Below, one piece after another: positions 16,345 through 25,500 of a DNA stretch of 64,000 bases. Location of the stretch: positions 1 to 64,000 of the forward strand of contig DKJA01000154.1 of the NCBI GenBank assembly GCA_002454505.1, in the 5' to 3' direction. How positions within the stretch are numbered: the stretch's first letter is position 1; each line of letters opens with the position of its first letter. The notes beneath the pieces are model-generated. The model saw nothing but the letters and a program-made list of their open reading frames with translations. It was not told the origin of the DNA and did no database searches. The position numbers and the translations under genes are program-made. The DNA comes from Oxalobacteraceae bacterium UBA6704 (lineage in GTDB: Bacteria; Pseudomonadota; Gammaproteobacteria; Burkholderiales; Burkholderiaceae_D).

Positions 16345-17631
16345 TTACTTCAGCTTGGCAAACACGCGGCGGGCCGCTTCGATGGTTTCATCGATGACGG
16401 CGTCGTCGTGCATCGCCGACACGAAGCCCGCCTCGAAGGCGGCCGGGGCGAAGTAGACGCCTTCGTCCAGCATCGCGTGGAAGAACACGTTGAATTTGGC
16501 ACGGTCGCCGGCCATCATTTCGGCGTAGTTGGCCGGTGGTTCGCTGCTGAAGTACAGGCCGAACATGCCGCCTTCGTAGTCGGCGCAGAAGGTCACGCCG
16601 GCCTCGAAGGCGGCGTCTGTCAGGCCTTCGGCCAGGCGTTTCGCGGTGGCCGTCAGCTTCTCGTAGAAGCCCGGCTGCTGGATCAGCTTCAGCGTCGTCA
16701 TGCCGGCGGCGACGGCGATCGGGTTGCCGGACAGCGTGCCGGCCTGGTACACGGCGCCCAGCGGCGCCATCTTGCCCATCACGTCGGCGCGGCCGCCGAA
16801 GGCGGCAACCGGCATGCCGCCGCCGATCACCTTGCCCAGCGCCGTCAGGTCCGGCGTGATGCCGTACAGGCCCTGCGCGCCGGCCAGACCAACGCGAAAG
16901 CCGCACATCACTTCGTCGAAGATCAGCAGCGCGCCGTGCTTCGTGCACAGGTCGCGCAGCGCCTGCAGGAATTCCGGTGCGGCCTTGATCAGGTTCATAT
17001 TGCCGGCAACGGGTTCGACGATCACGCAGGCGATCTCGTCGCCGTATTCGCCGAAGGCGTCTTCGATCTGCGCGATATTGTTATAGTCCAGCACCAGCGT
17101 GTGCTTGACGAAGTCTTCCGGCACGCCGGCCGACGTCGGATTGCCGAACGTCAGCAGGCCGGAGCCGGCCTTGACCAGCAGCGAATCGGCATGGCCGTGG
17201 TAGCAGCCTTCGAACTTGACGATCTTGTCGCGGCCCGTGAAGCCGCGCGCCAGGCGCAGCGCGCTCATGGTGGCTTCCGTGCCGGACGACACCAGCCGCA
17301 CCTGCTCGATCGACGGCACCAGCTTGCAGATCTCCTCGGCCATCAGGATCTCGCCTTCGGTCGGCGCGCCGAACGACAGGCCGCGGGTGGCCGCTTCCTG
17401 CACGGCGCCGACGACCTCCGGATGGGCGTGGCCGACGATGGCCGGGCCCCACGAGCCGATGTAGTCGATGTAGCGCTTGCCGTCGGCATCCCAGAAATAC
17501 GGGCCTTCGGCGCGGGTGATGAAGCGCGGCGTGCCGCCGACCGAGCGGAACGCGCGCACCGGCGAGTTGACACCGCCGGGCGTGGTCTTCTGGGCACGGT
17601 CGAACAGCACATCGTTTTGCGAAATCGTCAT
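16345..17631 (-). CDS. hemL: Glutamate-1-semialdehyde 2,1-aminomutase
   Basis: 428 residues. HemL makes 5-aminolevulinate from glutamate-1-semialdehyde with pyridoxal phosphate, the entry to haem synthesis by the C5 route. GGVNSPVRAFRSVGGTPRF, EGCYHGHADSLLVKAGSG, IFDEVMCGFRVG with the PLP-contacting Asp, and the Schiff-base lysine in GKVIGGGMPVAAFGG are all intact. It lies 24 nt downstream of thiD on the same strand and ends at a strong terminator. Confidence 0.98.
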   Translation of the reverse strand: MTISQNDVLFDRAQKTTPGGVNSPVRAFRSVGGTPRFITRAEGPYFWDADGKRYIDYIGSWGPAIVGHAHPEVVGAVQEAATRGLSFGAPTEGEILMAEEICKLVPSIEQVRLVSSGTEATMSALRLARGFTGRDKIVKFEGCYHGHADSLLVKAGSGLLTFGNPTSAGVPEDFVKHTLVLDYNNIAQIEDAFGEYGDEIACVIVEPVAGNMNLIKAAPEFLQALRDLCTKHGALLIFDEVMCGFRVGLAGAQGLYGITPDLTALGKVIGGGMPVAAFGGRADVMGKMAPLGAVYQAGTLSGNPIAVAAGMTTLKLIQQPGFYEKLTATAKRLAEGLTDAAFEAGVTFCADYEGGMFGLYFSSEPPANYAEMMAGDRAKFNVFFHAMLDEGVYFAPAAFEAGFVSAMHDDAVIDETIEAARRVFAKLK

Positions 17632-17655
17632 TGCTTTTCCTTGGTTCGGACCGGC

Positions 17656-18489
17656 TCAGCCGGTCATCATCTGGTAAAAACGGTTCGGCACCAGCCGGCC
17701 CATGCCGAGGCGGCGGGCATGCTGCAGCGTGCCGAAGGTGTATTGCTGGGCGAGGTCCACCGCTTCCGGGGCGCTGGAACCGCGCGCCATATAGGCGGCA
17801 ATGGCGGCCGACAGCACGCCGCCGCAGCCGATGAACGGCCCGGCCAGGTGTTGCCACCGGTCGTGGCGGACGACGCCGCCGTCACCGTAGAGCGTGTTCG
17901 CGCGCAGCCCCGTCTCGGCGCGCGACGTGCCGGCCGGCGTGCCCGTGACGAGCACGTACTCGCAGCCGAGGTCGATCAGGTGCTGGGCATCGTCGCCCAT
18001 CGTTTCGCCGTTGCCCAGGTCGCGCCACGTTTCGGCCATGCGGCCCAGCTCGACCTGCGACAGCATCAGCAGCGTGGCCTGCGGCACCAGCAGCTGGCGC
18101 AGCACGGTCAGCAGTTCCTCGGGATCCGTCTGCTCGGCCAGCTGCGGCAGCTGGGAGCCGAACGGGTCGAGGATCAGCGGCGCGTCGGGGTAATCCGACA
18201 CCACTTCGGCAATCGACGAGATGTGTTCCATGTGGTCCAGCGCGCCGATCTTGAAGGCGGCGATCGGCGCGTCTTCCAGCACCACGCGGGCCTGGTCGGA
18301 TACCCAGTCGGGCTCCACGTGCTGCTGTTCTTCGACGCGGGCGGTGTCGCCGATCAGCAGCGCCGTGGTGACCGGCAGGGCCTGGCACCCCAGCGCCGCG
18401 AAGACGCCCAGGTCGGAGTGCACGCCCACTGCGCCGATCGGGTCGGCGACGCCGAATGTCAGGATGAGGGGAGATGTTTGGTTTTGCAC
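17656..18489 (-). CDS. thiD: Hydroxymethylpyrimidine/phosphomethylpyrimidine kinase
   Basis: 277 residues from GTG 18487-18489 (VQNQTSPLILTFGVADPIGA); the frame is open further upstream but that would run into the divergent rubredoxin gene. ThiD phosphorylates HMP and HMP-P for thiamine synthesis. The family N-terminus LILTFGVADPIGAVGVHSDL and the C-terminal anion-hole region GPFIGCGGVLSAAIAAYMA are visible. The usual GTGDTFSAA-type motif is replaced by GCGGVLSAA, so the catalytic Cys/Asp arrangement differs somewhat. The hemL-thiD/rubredoxin arrangement is common in Burkholderiales. Confidence 0.87.
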   Translation of the reverse strand: MQNQTSPLILTFGVADPIGAVGVHSDLGVFAALGCQALPVTTALLIGDTARVEEQQHVEPDWVSDQARVVLEDAPIAAFKIGALDHMEHISSIAEVVSDYPDAPLILDPFGSQLPQLAEQTDPEELLTVLRQLLVPQATLLMLSQVELGRMAETWRDLGNGETMGDDAQHLIDLGCEYVLVTGTPAGTSRAETGLRANTLYGDGGVVRHDRWQHLAGPFIGCGGVLSAAIAAYMARGSSAPEAVDLAQQYTFGTLQHARRLGMGRLVPNRFYQMMTG

Positions 18490-18545
18490 GGCCAGTAGAT
18501 TAAGATACCCGATTCGGCATTTTACTTGATTGAGGGTGGCAAAAC

Positions 18546-18758
18546 GTGAGTAGCAATAACGCACAAGGCAGCGCAAATACGGCAGCACAGGATTTCAAGA
18601 GCTGGATGTGCCTCATCTGCGGCTGGATCTACGACGAGGCGGCCGGCCTGCCGGAAGAAGGCATCGCCCCCGGCACCCGCTGGGAAGACGTGCCGATGAA
18701 CTGGACCTGCCCGGAATGCGGCGCAAGAAAAGACGACTTCGAGATGGTGGCGATCTGA
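18546..18758 (+). CDS. Rubredoxin
   Basis: 70 residues from a GTG start with a good ribosome binding site (GAGGGTGG). A one-electron carrier with a mononuclear Fe(Cys)4 centre. The two CxxCG knuckles are MCLICGWIYDE and WTCPECGARKDDFEM. The N-terminal 18 residues (SSNNAQGSANTAAQ) are a polar extension not needed for the fold. It is divergent from thiD; the 56-bp gap must hold both promoters. The redox partner is not evident locally. Confidence 0.96.
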   Translation: MSSNNAQGSANTAAQDFKSWMCLICGWIYDEAAGLPEEGIAPGTRWEDVPMNWTCPECGARKDDFEMVAI

Positions 18759-18770
18759 CGCGAACCGCCC

Positions 18771-18802
18771 GGGGGCGGCACCGGTAATCACCGTCCGCCC
18801 CC
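18771..18802. terminator. G/C-rich hairpin after rubredoxin
   Basis: GGGGGCGG (18771-18778) pairs with CCGCCCCC (18795-18802), and the loop itself can pair CGGT with ACCG. It lies 13 nt after the rubredoxin stop and before the pilG operon. There is no T run, so termination by this hairpin alone is uncertain. Confidence 0.4.
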
Positions 18803-18849
18803 ACTCTTGCCCCTGTGCTATCGTAGCGAAAACAGGTGGAACCCCCTAC

Positions 18850-19254
18850 ATGATGACACCGCAACCGGATGCCATGAAAATCATGGTCATCGACGACAGC
18901 AGCACGATCCGCCGCTCCGCCGAGATCTTTCTCAGCCAGGCCGGCTACCAGGTCGTGCTGGCCGAAGACGGCTTCGATGCGCTGGCCAAGATCGTCGAAC
19001 ACGCGCCCGCCCTGATCTTCTGCGACATCCTGATGCCCCGGCTGGACGGTTACCAGACCTGCGCGCTGATCAAGAAAAGCGCGAAGTTCCACGCCACCCC
19101 CGTCCTGATGCTGTCGTCGAAGGACGGCCTGTTCGACCGCGCGCGCGGCGCGATGGTCGGTTCCGCCGCCTACCTGACCAAGCCCTTCAGCAAGGACAGC
19201 CTGCTGGCCGCCGTGCGCGAGCACACCGGCACGGGTGCCCCAACACACATATAA
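18850..19254 (+). CDS. pilG: PilG-like twitching motility response regulator
   Basis: 134 residues; ATG at 18850 or, more compactly, at 18874 (MKIMVIDDSSTIRRSAEIF). A single CheY-like receiver domain with the acidic pocket DD, the phospho-acceptor Asp in LIFCDILMPRLDGYQT, Thr/Ser in LMLSSKDGLFD and the Lys in YLTKPFSKD. In the Chp system PilG is phosphorylated by ChpA and controls type IV pilus extension. It is the first gene of pilG-pilH-pilI-pilJ-chpA, with a 19-nt gap to pilH. Confidence 0.93.
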   Translation: MMTPQPDAMKIMVIDDSSTIRRSAEIFLSQAGYQVVLAEDGFDALAKIVEHAPALIFCDILMPRLDGYQTCALIKKSAKFHATPVLMLSSKDGLFDRARGAMVGSAAYLTKPFSKDSLLAAVREHTGTGAPTHI

Positions 19255-19273
19255 CAGGACCACCGAGGCAAGC

Positions 19274-19639
19274 ATGGCTATCCGCAGAATTCTCATCGTC
19301 GACGATTCGCCCACCGAACGTTACTACCTGTCCGACATCCTGACCCGCAACGGCTACCTGGTGACGACGGCGGAAAACGGCGAACAGGCGCTGGAACAGA
19401 TCCGCGCGGACAAGCCGGAGCTGATCCTGATGGACGTCGTGATGCCCGGCGCGAACGGCTTCCAGGTCACGCGCTCGATCGCCCGCGATCCGGCGCTGCA
19501 GGACGTGCCGGTGATCATCTGCTCGTCGAAGAACCAGGAAACCGACCGCATCTGGGGCCTGCGCCAGGGCGCCAAGGAATACCTCGTCAAGCCGGTCGCG
19601 GCGGCGGACCTGCTGTCCACGATCGAAGCGCTCGGCTGA
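19274..19639 (+). CDS. pilH: PilH-like twitching motility response regulator
   Basis: 121 residues from ATG 19274 (MAIRRILIVDDSPTERYYLS). A second stand-alone CheY-like receiver; the phospho-acceptor is in LILMDVVMPGANGFQVT and the conserved Lys in EYLVKPVAAADL. In the Chp paradigm PilH opposes PilG and promotes pilus retraction. Its stop overlaps the pilI start (TGATG, one base shared), a strong translational link. Confidence 0.93.
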   Translation: MAIRRILIVDDSPTERYYLSDILTRNGYLVTTAENGEQALEQIRADKPELILMDVVMPGANGFQVTRSIARDPALQDVPVIICSSKNQETDRIWGLRQGAKEYLVKPVAAADLLSTIEALG

Positions 19640-20205
19640 TGGCGCGCCCGGAGCACGACGAGACCCCCATCCAGGACGGCGAACGCCGCAGCCGCCTGCG
19701 CCAGTACCAGGTGCAGCTGCTTGAACGCATGCAGGCCGCGCAGGGCGCCGCCGTGGCCACCGGCCGCGAACTGGGCGTGCTGGTCGGCGGCCGCCACTGC
19801 CTGCTGGACCTGACGCAGGCCGGCGAGATCGTGCCGCAGCAGGCCATCACCGGCGTGCCGCTGACGCAGCCGTGGTACCTGGGCCTGGCCAATGTGCGCG
19901 GCAACCTGACCGGCATCGTCGACCTGGCGCACTACCTGGGCGACGCCGCTGCCGCGCCCGGGCCCGAGGCGCGGCTGCTGACGTTCTCGCCGTCCCTCGG
20001 CCTGCCGTGCGCGCTGCTGGTGGCGCGCGTGCTGGGCCTGCGCCGGCTGGCCGACATGCAGGCGCAGGGCCACGATGACGCGGCGCCGGCCTGGTGTGCC
20101 GAGCGCTATGTGGACGGCGACGGCCAGGCGTGGCTGCGCCTCGACCTGGCGCGGCTGGTGCGCGAGCCGCGCTTTCTGCACGTCGGGCTGCTGGCCGGTC
20201 AATGA
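19639..20205 (+). CDS. pilI: PilI, CheW-like adaptor of the Chp system
   Basis: 188 residues. A CheW-fold adaptor that couples the receptor PilJ to the kinase ChpA. Visible are an N-terminal helix (RRSRLRQYQVQLLERMQAAQ), GVLVGGRHCLLDLTQAGEIV at the start of the CheW barrel, and the classic WYLGLANVRGNLTGIVDLAHYLG segment. Length is normal. It starts on the last base of pilH and precedes pilJ by 46 nt. Confidence 0.92.
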   Translation: MARPEHDETPIQDGERRSRLRQYQVQLLERMQAAQGAAVATGRELGVLVGGRHCLLDLTQAGEIVPQQAITGVPLTQPWYLGLANVRGNLTGIVDLAHYLGDAAAAPGPEARLLTFSPSLGLPCALLVARVLGLRRLADMQAQGHDDAAPAWCAERYVDGDGQAWLRLDLARLVREPRFLHVGLLAGQ

Positions 20206-20251
20206 TCACGATGCACATCGGGACGCAACTGAGGATGCAACAGGGGACGCC

Positions 20252-22516
20252 ATGGGATTGAGGTTTACATCACGCGCACGCAGCCAGGACAGCCAGGGTC
20301 CGGATTCGCAGTTCGCCTATGACGTGGCGGACGGCGCGGCGGCCGATACGCCGCTGCGGCTGCGCGATGCGCTGCGCCGCGGCGACCGGGAACGCGTCGC
20401 CGCGCCGGACACCGAGTCCGCCTTCCGGCTGCCGCTGATCGGCCACCTGCCGCCGCAGCGCCAGCTCAGCTACCTGGTCACCGCGCTGGCCGTCAGCGTG
20501 GCGTTGTCCGCCGGCTTCGTCGCCTTGAACGTCCATTACAGCGCGGTCGGCGCGGCCGGCACGCAGCTGGCCGGCGACGCGCTGATGCACTCGCAGCGCA
20601 TCGGCAAGGCGGCGCCGAACGCCGTGCAGGGCAATGCCGAAGCGTTCCGCCAGCTGGAGGAAAGCCGGCGCGAACTGGGCAGCGACCTGGCCCTGATGCA
20701 GGGCGGCGGCAGCTACAAGGGGCGCAGCGTGGATGCCGCGTCGGGCGACCTGCTGCGGGCCGTGAACGGCGCGCGCACGCAATGGGCGGCCACCGACCGT
20801 GCCGCCGACACGATCCTGCGCCACCGCGCCGACCTGGCCGGCGTGGACAAGGCGCTGCGCGGCCTCGGTGCGCTGTCGCCGCAGCTGCTGGAACAGGCCG
20901 AAGAGATTGCCGCGCTGCGCATGGCGAACGGCGCCGGCGCCCGCGAGGCGGCCGCGCTGGGCCGGCTGGCCATGCTGACGCAGCGGATGAGCCGCGGCGC
21001 GGCGGAATTCCTGACGGCCGGCGGCATCAGCTCGGAAACGGCGTTCCAGCTGGGCCGCGACATCACCACCTTCCGCGCCATCGTCGACGCATTCCTGAAC
21101 GGCAGCCCGGCGCTGGGCATTCCCGCCGCCCGCGAAGCGGACGTGCGCGAGCGCGTCACCGCGCTGCAGGCCGATTTCGAGCAGTACCAGGCGCAGGCCG
21201 GCGCGATCCTGGGCCGGCTGGACCGCTTCATGGCGGCCAAGACGGCCGAACGGCAGATCTTCGCGCAGAACGAAACGCTGCGCCAGAGCCTCGCCGGCCT
21301 GCAGGACACTTACCGCAGCGCGCAGGGTGAGCTGAACTGGACGTTCTGGCTGATGGTGGCCGGCGGCATGCTGACCTTGCTGACGGGCGCCGCCATCGGC
21401 CGCGTGCTGCTGCAGGATTCGCACAGCCGCACGCGCGGCGCGGAACGCCGCCGGCAGCAGGCGGAAACGCTGCGGCTGCAGGCGCAGCAGAAGGAAGAGG
21501 AGGCCAAGGCCACCAATGCGCAGAACCAGGCGGCCATCCTGCGGCTGATGAACGAACTGCAGGAGGTGGCGGACGGCGACCTGACCGTGCAGGCCACCGT
21601 GTCGGAAGACATCACCGGCGCGATCGCCGACTCGGTCAACTACACGGTCGAGGAATTGCGCGGCCTGGTCGGCCGCGTGACGGCGACGGCGGCGCAGGTC
21701 GATGCCGCATCGACACAGGCGCAGGACGTGGCCAGCGACCTGCTGGGCGCATCGCAGCAGCAGGCGCGCGAGATCCGCGACGCCAGCGCCACCGTGCTGC
21801 GCATGGCGGCCGAGATCACCGACGTGTCGCAGTCGGCCGCCGAATCGGCCGACGTGGCGCGCCAGTCGGTGGCGGCGGCGCGGCAGGGCGCCACGGCCGT
21901 GCAGAACGCGATCGCCGGCATGAACGACATCCGCGACCAGATCCAGGAAACGTCGAAGCGCATCAAGCGCCTCGGCGAATCGTCGCAGGAGATCGGCGAG
22001 ATCACCGAACTGATTTCCGACATCACCGAGCAGACCAATGTGCTGGCGCTGAACGCGGCGATCCAGGCCGCATCGGCCGGCGAGGCGGGCCGGGGCTTTT
22101 CCGTCGTCGCCGAAGAGGTGCAGCGGCTGGCGGAGCGTTCCGGCTCGGCGGCCAGGCAGATCGGCGCGCTGGTGCGCACCATCCAGACCGACACGCACGA
22201 TGCGGTGGCCGCGATGGAGCGCTCGACGCAAGGCGTGGTCGACGGCGCCAGGCTGTCCGATGCGGCCGGCGCCGCGCTGGAAGACATCGAGCAGGTGTCG
22301 AACCGGCTGGCCGAACTGATCGCGGGCATCTCCCGCGCGACGGGCACGCAGGCGACATCGGCCAGCGGCGTGGCGCAGAACATCGGCCACATCCTGCAGG
22401 TGACGGAACTGACGCAGGACGGCACGCAACAGACGGCGCAATCGGTGCGGCAACTGGCCGTGCTGGCGCAGGAACTGAAGGACTCCGTGTCGCGGTTCCG
22501 CATTTCGTCGAGTTGA
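20252..22516 (+). CDS. pilJ: PilJ, methyl-accepting chemotaxis receptor
   Basis: 754 residues from ATG 20252 (MGLRFTSRARSQDSQG); the frame is open upstream but overlaps pilI and does not look like protein. Two membrane helices (about 68-92 and 362-385) flank a periplasmic PilJ-type sensor domain with NIT/PilJ features (GDALMHSQRIGKAAPNA, LTQRMSRGAAEFL). HAMP-like and coiled-coil signalling regions follow, with the MCP tip EQTNVLALNAAIQAASAGEA and FSVVAEEVQRLAERS. It senses pilus-related or surface signals for ChpA. Confidence 0.94.
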   Translation: MGLRFTSRARSQDSQGPDSQFAYDVADGAAADTPLRLRDALRRGDRERVAAPDTESAFRLPLIGHLPPQRQLSYLVTALAVSVALSAGFVALNVHYSAVGAAGTQLAGDALMHSQRIGKAAPNAVQGNAEAFRQLEESRRELGSDLALMQGGGSYKGRSVDAASGDLLRAVNGARTQWAATDRAADTILRHRADLAGVDKALRGLGALSPQLLEQAEEIAALRMANGAGAREAAALGRLAMLTQRMSRGAAEFLTAGGISSETAFQLGRDITTFRAIVDAFLNGSPALGIPAAREADVRERVTALQADFEQYQAQAGAILGRLDRFMAAKTAERQIFAQNETLRQSLAGLQDTYRSAQGELNWTFWLMVAGGMLTLLTGAAIGRVLLQDSHSRTRGAERRRQQAETLRLQAQQKEEEAKATNAQNQAAILRLMNELQEVADGDLTVQATVSEDITGAIADSVNYTVEELRGLVGRVTATAAQVDAASTQAQDVASDLLGASQQQAREIRDASATVLRMAAEITDVSQSAAESADVARQSVAAARQGATAVQNAIAGMNDIRDQIQETSKRIKRLGESSQEIGEITELISDITEQTNVLALNAAIQAASAGEAGRGFSVVAEEVQRLAERSGSAARQIGALVRTIQTDTHDAVAAMERSTQGVVDGARLSDAAGAALEDIEQVSNRLAELIAGISRATGTQATSASGVAQNIGHILQVTELTQDGTQQTAQSVRQLAVLAQELKDSVSRFRISSS

Positions 22517-22559
22517 CCATTCATCCAGCCGACAGGCTAGCTATCAAGAGAACCAGGCA

Positions 22560-25500
22560 ATGAGCGATACCGATTCGACCCCGCATACTTTCGACCCCGG
22601 CCCGCTGTCGTGGGTGATGGCGGAAATCCGCGAAGCGCTGGCGCGTTCCCGCACGGCGCTGTTCGAGGCCGGCGGCCTGGACCAGGAAGACCAGGCCACC
22701 GCGCTGCGGCTGGCGAAATCCCACCTGCACCAGGCGCATGGCGCGCTGCTGATGGTGGACGTCGAAGGCGTCGCCGTGCTGACGCAACTGGCCGAGGAAG
22801 CGCTGGACCGCTTCAAGGACGGCACCGTCAAATGCAGTGCCGACAACGCGCAGGCGATCGGCGCGCTGTACCAGGCGCTGGTCGAATACCTGGAAGAGCT
22901 GCTGGACGGCGCGCCGTCGCAGCCGGTACGGCTGTTCCCCTACTACCGCGACGTGCAGCAGATGCTGGGCGCAACGCGCAATCATCCGGGCGACCTGTTT
23001 TTCGTGGACCTGGCCCGCACCCCTGATTTCCCCGCCGCCGAAGGCGCCGAGGCGCCCGACTACGGCGCCCTGCGCCAGCGCTTCGAGCGCGCGCTGCTGC
23101 CTTACCTGAAGTCCGGCGATCCGGCGCAGGCGCAGCCGCTGGCCGAAGTGATTGCCGAAGTGGCCGGGGCCCAGGTCGATGCCCGCGCGCACGCGTTCTG
23201 GCTGGCGCTGCAGGCCTTTGCCGAACTGGTGGCGCAGGGCCAGGTGCCGGGCGGCGTCTACGTCAAGCAGCTGTTCGGCGCGGCCAACCTGCAGATGCGC
23301 CGGCTGGCGCAGGGCGCGCCGGAGACGCCGGACGGCGTGCTGCGCGATGCGCTGTTCTTCGTGGCCGCGGCCGATGCCGGCGACCTGCCGCCGCTGGCGG
23401 GCCGGTTGCGTGCCGGCTGGCGCCTGGATGGCCTGGTGCCGGCCGATTATGCGGAAAAGCGCTACGGCCGTATCGATGCCGATGCACTGGTGCGCGCCAA
23501 CGAGGGCCTGGCGCAGGCCCGCGCCGCGTGGCAGCGCCTGGAGCAGGGCGACACGTCCGCACAGGCGGACTTTGCACCGGCGCTGGCCGTGGTTGCCGCG
23601 GCCAGCGACAAGCTGGGCATCGCGGCATTGGCCGCGCTGATGCGGCAGGTGGCCGACGTGGCGACCAGTTTTGCCGATACCGGACACAGCGAACCGCTGG
23701 GCCTCGAGATGGCGTCGGCGCTGCTGTTTGCCGGCCATGGGCTGGACCAGATCCGCCACCTGCCGGACGATTTCGCGGCCAGCGCCGACACCATCGTCGC
23801 GCGGCTGCAGGCCCTCGTGGCCGGCGACGTACCGCCGGAACCGGCCCAGTGGCAACAGGGTCTGGCCCGCCGCATGCGGCAGGACGACACGGTGGTGGCG
23901 CTGTCGCAGCAGGTCAAGGCGGCGCTGCGCGAAGTGGAAAACGTGCTGGACCAGTACCAGGCCACGCCGGACGACAGGGCGCCGCTGGCGGCGCTGAGCC
24001 GCGTGCTGCACCAGGTGGAAGGCGCGCTGGCCGTCGCGGACCAGCCGGATGCGCAGCAGGCGGCAGCCCATGTGCGGCGCGAAGTGGAGCTGCTGGCGCA
24101 GCAGGATGACGATGCGGCGGCGCAGGCGCGCCGGCTGGACGGCATCGCCCAGAACGTCGGTGCGCTGGGCTTCTTCACCGACATGATGGCGCAGAACGCC
24201 GCCGGTGCCCGCGAGCGTTTCGCCTTCGATGCGGCGCAGGGCACGTTCCGCGCCGTCCCGTTCCGCAAGATGGCCGGCGCCGAGTCGATCCCCGTGCTGG
24301 ACGAGCCGGTGGCACCGCCGGAAGACGCCGCACCGGAAGGGCAGGCCACGACGCCGCCGGGCGCCGCCGATGCCGCGATCGAGGAGGAGCTGCTGGAGAT
24401 CTTCATCGGCGAAGCGCAGGAAGTGCTGGCCTTCGTCGATACGGCGCTGCCGCAGCCGGGCAATGAAGCGGCAGCCGATCTGGCGCCGCTGCGCCGCGCC
24501 TTCCACACGCTCAAGGGCAGCGGCCGGATGGTGGGCCTGAACCAGTTCGCCGACGGCGCCGCCGCGCTCGAGAAGACGCTCAATACCTGGGTGGCCGAGG
24601 AGCGGCCGGCCACCACGGCGTTGCGTGAGCTGCTGGAGTGGACGACCGCGGAAATGCACGCGTGGGTGGACGAGCTGGTGGCGAAGGGCGTCTCGACGCG
24701 CAGCGCGGCGCCGCTGGTGGCCGCCGCCGCATGCGTGCGGGACGGCGAAGCGTTCGTGCTGCCGGATGCGCCGCGCCACATCGAGCCGCCGCCGGCCGAA
24801 CCATACATTACGGACGAAAACCTCACTGACGAAAACGTCACCGAGGAACCTGCCCCCGCGGACGACAACATGCGGTTCGTCGGCCGCCTCGCCGTGCCGG
24901 CGCCGCTGTTCGACATCTATGTGACGGAAGCGAATGCGCTGGCCCGCTCGCTGGCCGGCGATTTCGAGGCATGGCGCCTGATGGAGGAAAGCGATCCGGC
25001 CACGCTGCAGTCGGCGCACACGCTGGCCGGCACGTCCGGTACCGTCGGCTTCAAGGCGCTGCGCGACCTGGCTTGCGCGCTGGAACGCACGCTGGAGGTG
25101 GCGCCATCTGCGTTGCCCGATCCGGCCCAATACGACCTGTTCGACTTCGCGATTGCCCGCATCCGCCAGATGCTGGACAGCTTCGCGGCCGGCGACATGC
25201 CGGCGGACCAGCCGGAACTGATCGCGGCACTGGAACAGCTGCACGACGAACTGGCCCGCACCGACGGCACGGCGCCCGAGCTGGAAGCGCGGCTGGACAG
25301 CCTGCTGCCGGCCGACGCGCCGCCGCCCGATACGGGCGAGCTGGCGGCAAGGCTCGATGCGCTGTTCGCGGACACCTACCACGCGCTGATCGCCGATCCG
25401 CCGCAGGCGCCGGCGCGCAACGCCGCGCCGCCGGCCCCGCAACTGATCACGCAGGACGAATCGATCGACGACCTGTTCGCGTCCGCCTTCGAAGACGCGC

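Noticed and set aside
16135..18498. Plus-strand open frame of about 787 codons over hemL and thiD
   Set aside because: hemL has complete active-site motifs on the minus strand, and the plus frame even crosses the palindrome and terminator; it is a GC artefact.
20270..22453. Minus-strand open frame over pilJ
   Set aside because: pilJ has membrane helices and an intact MCP signalling tip; the minus product has no domain.
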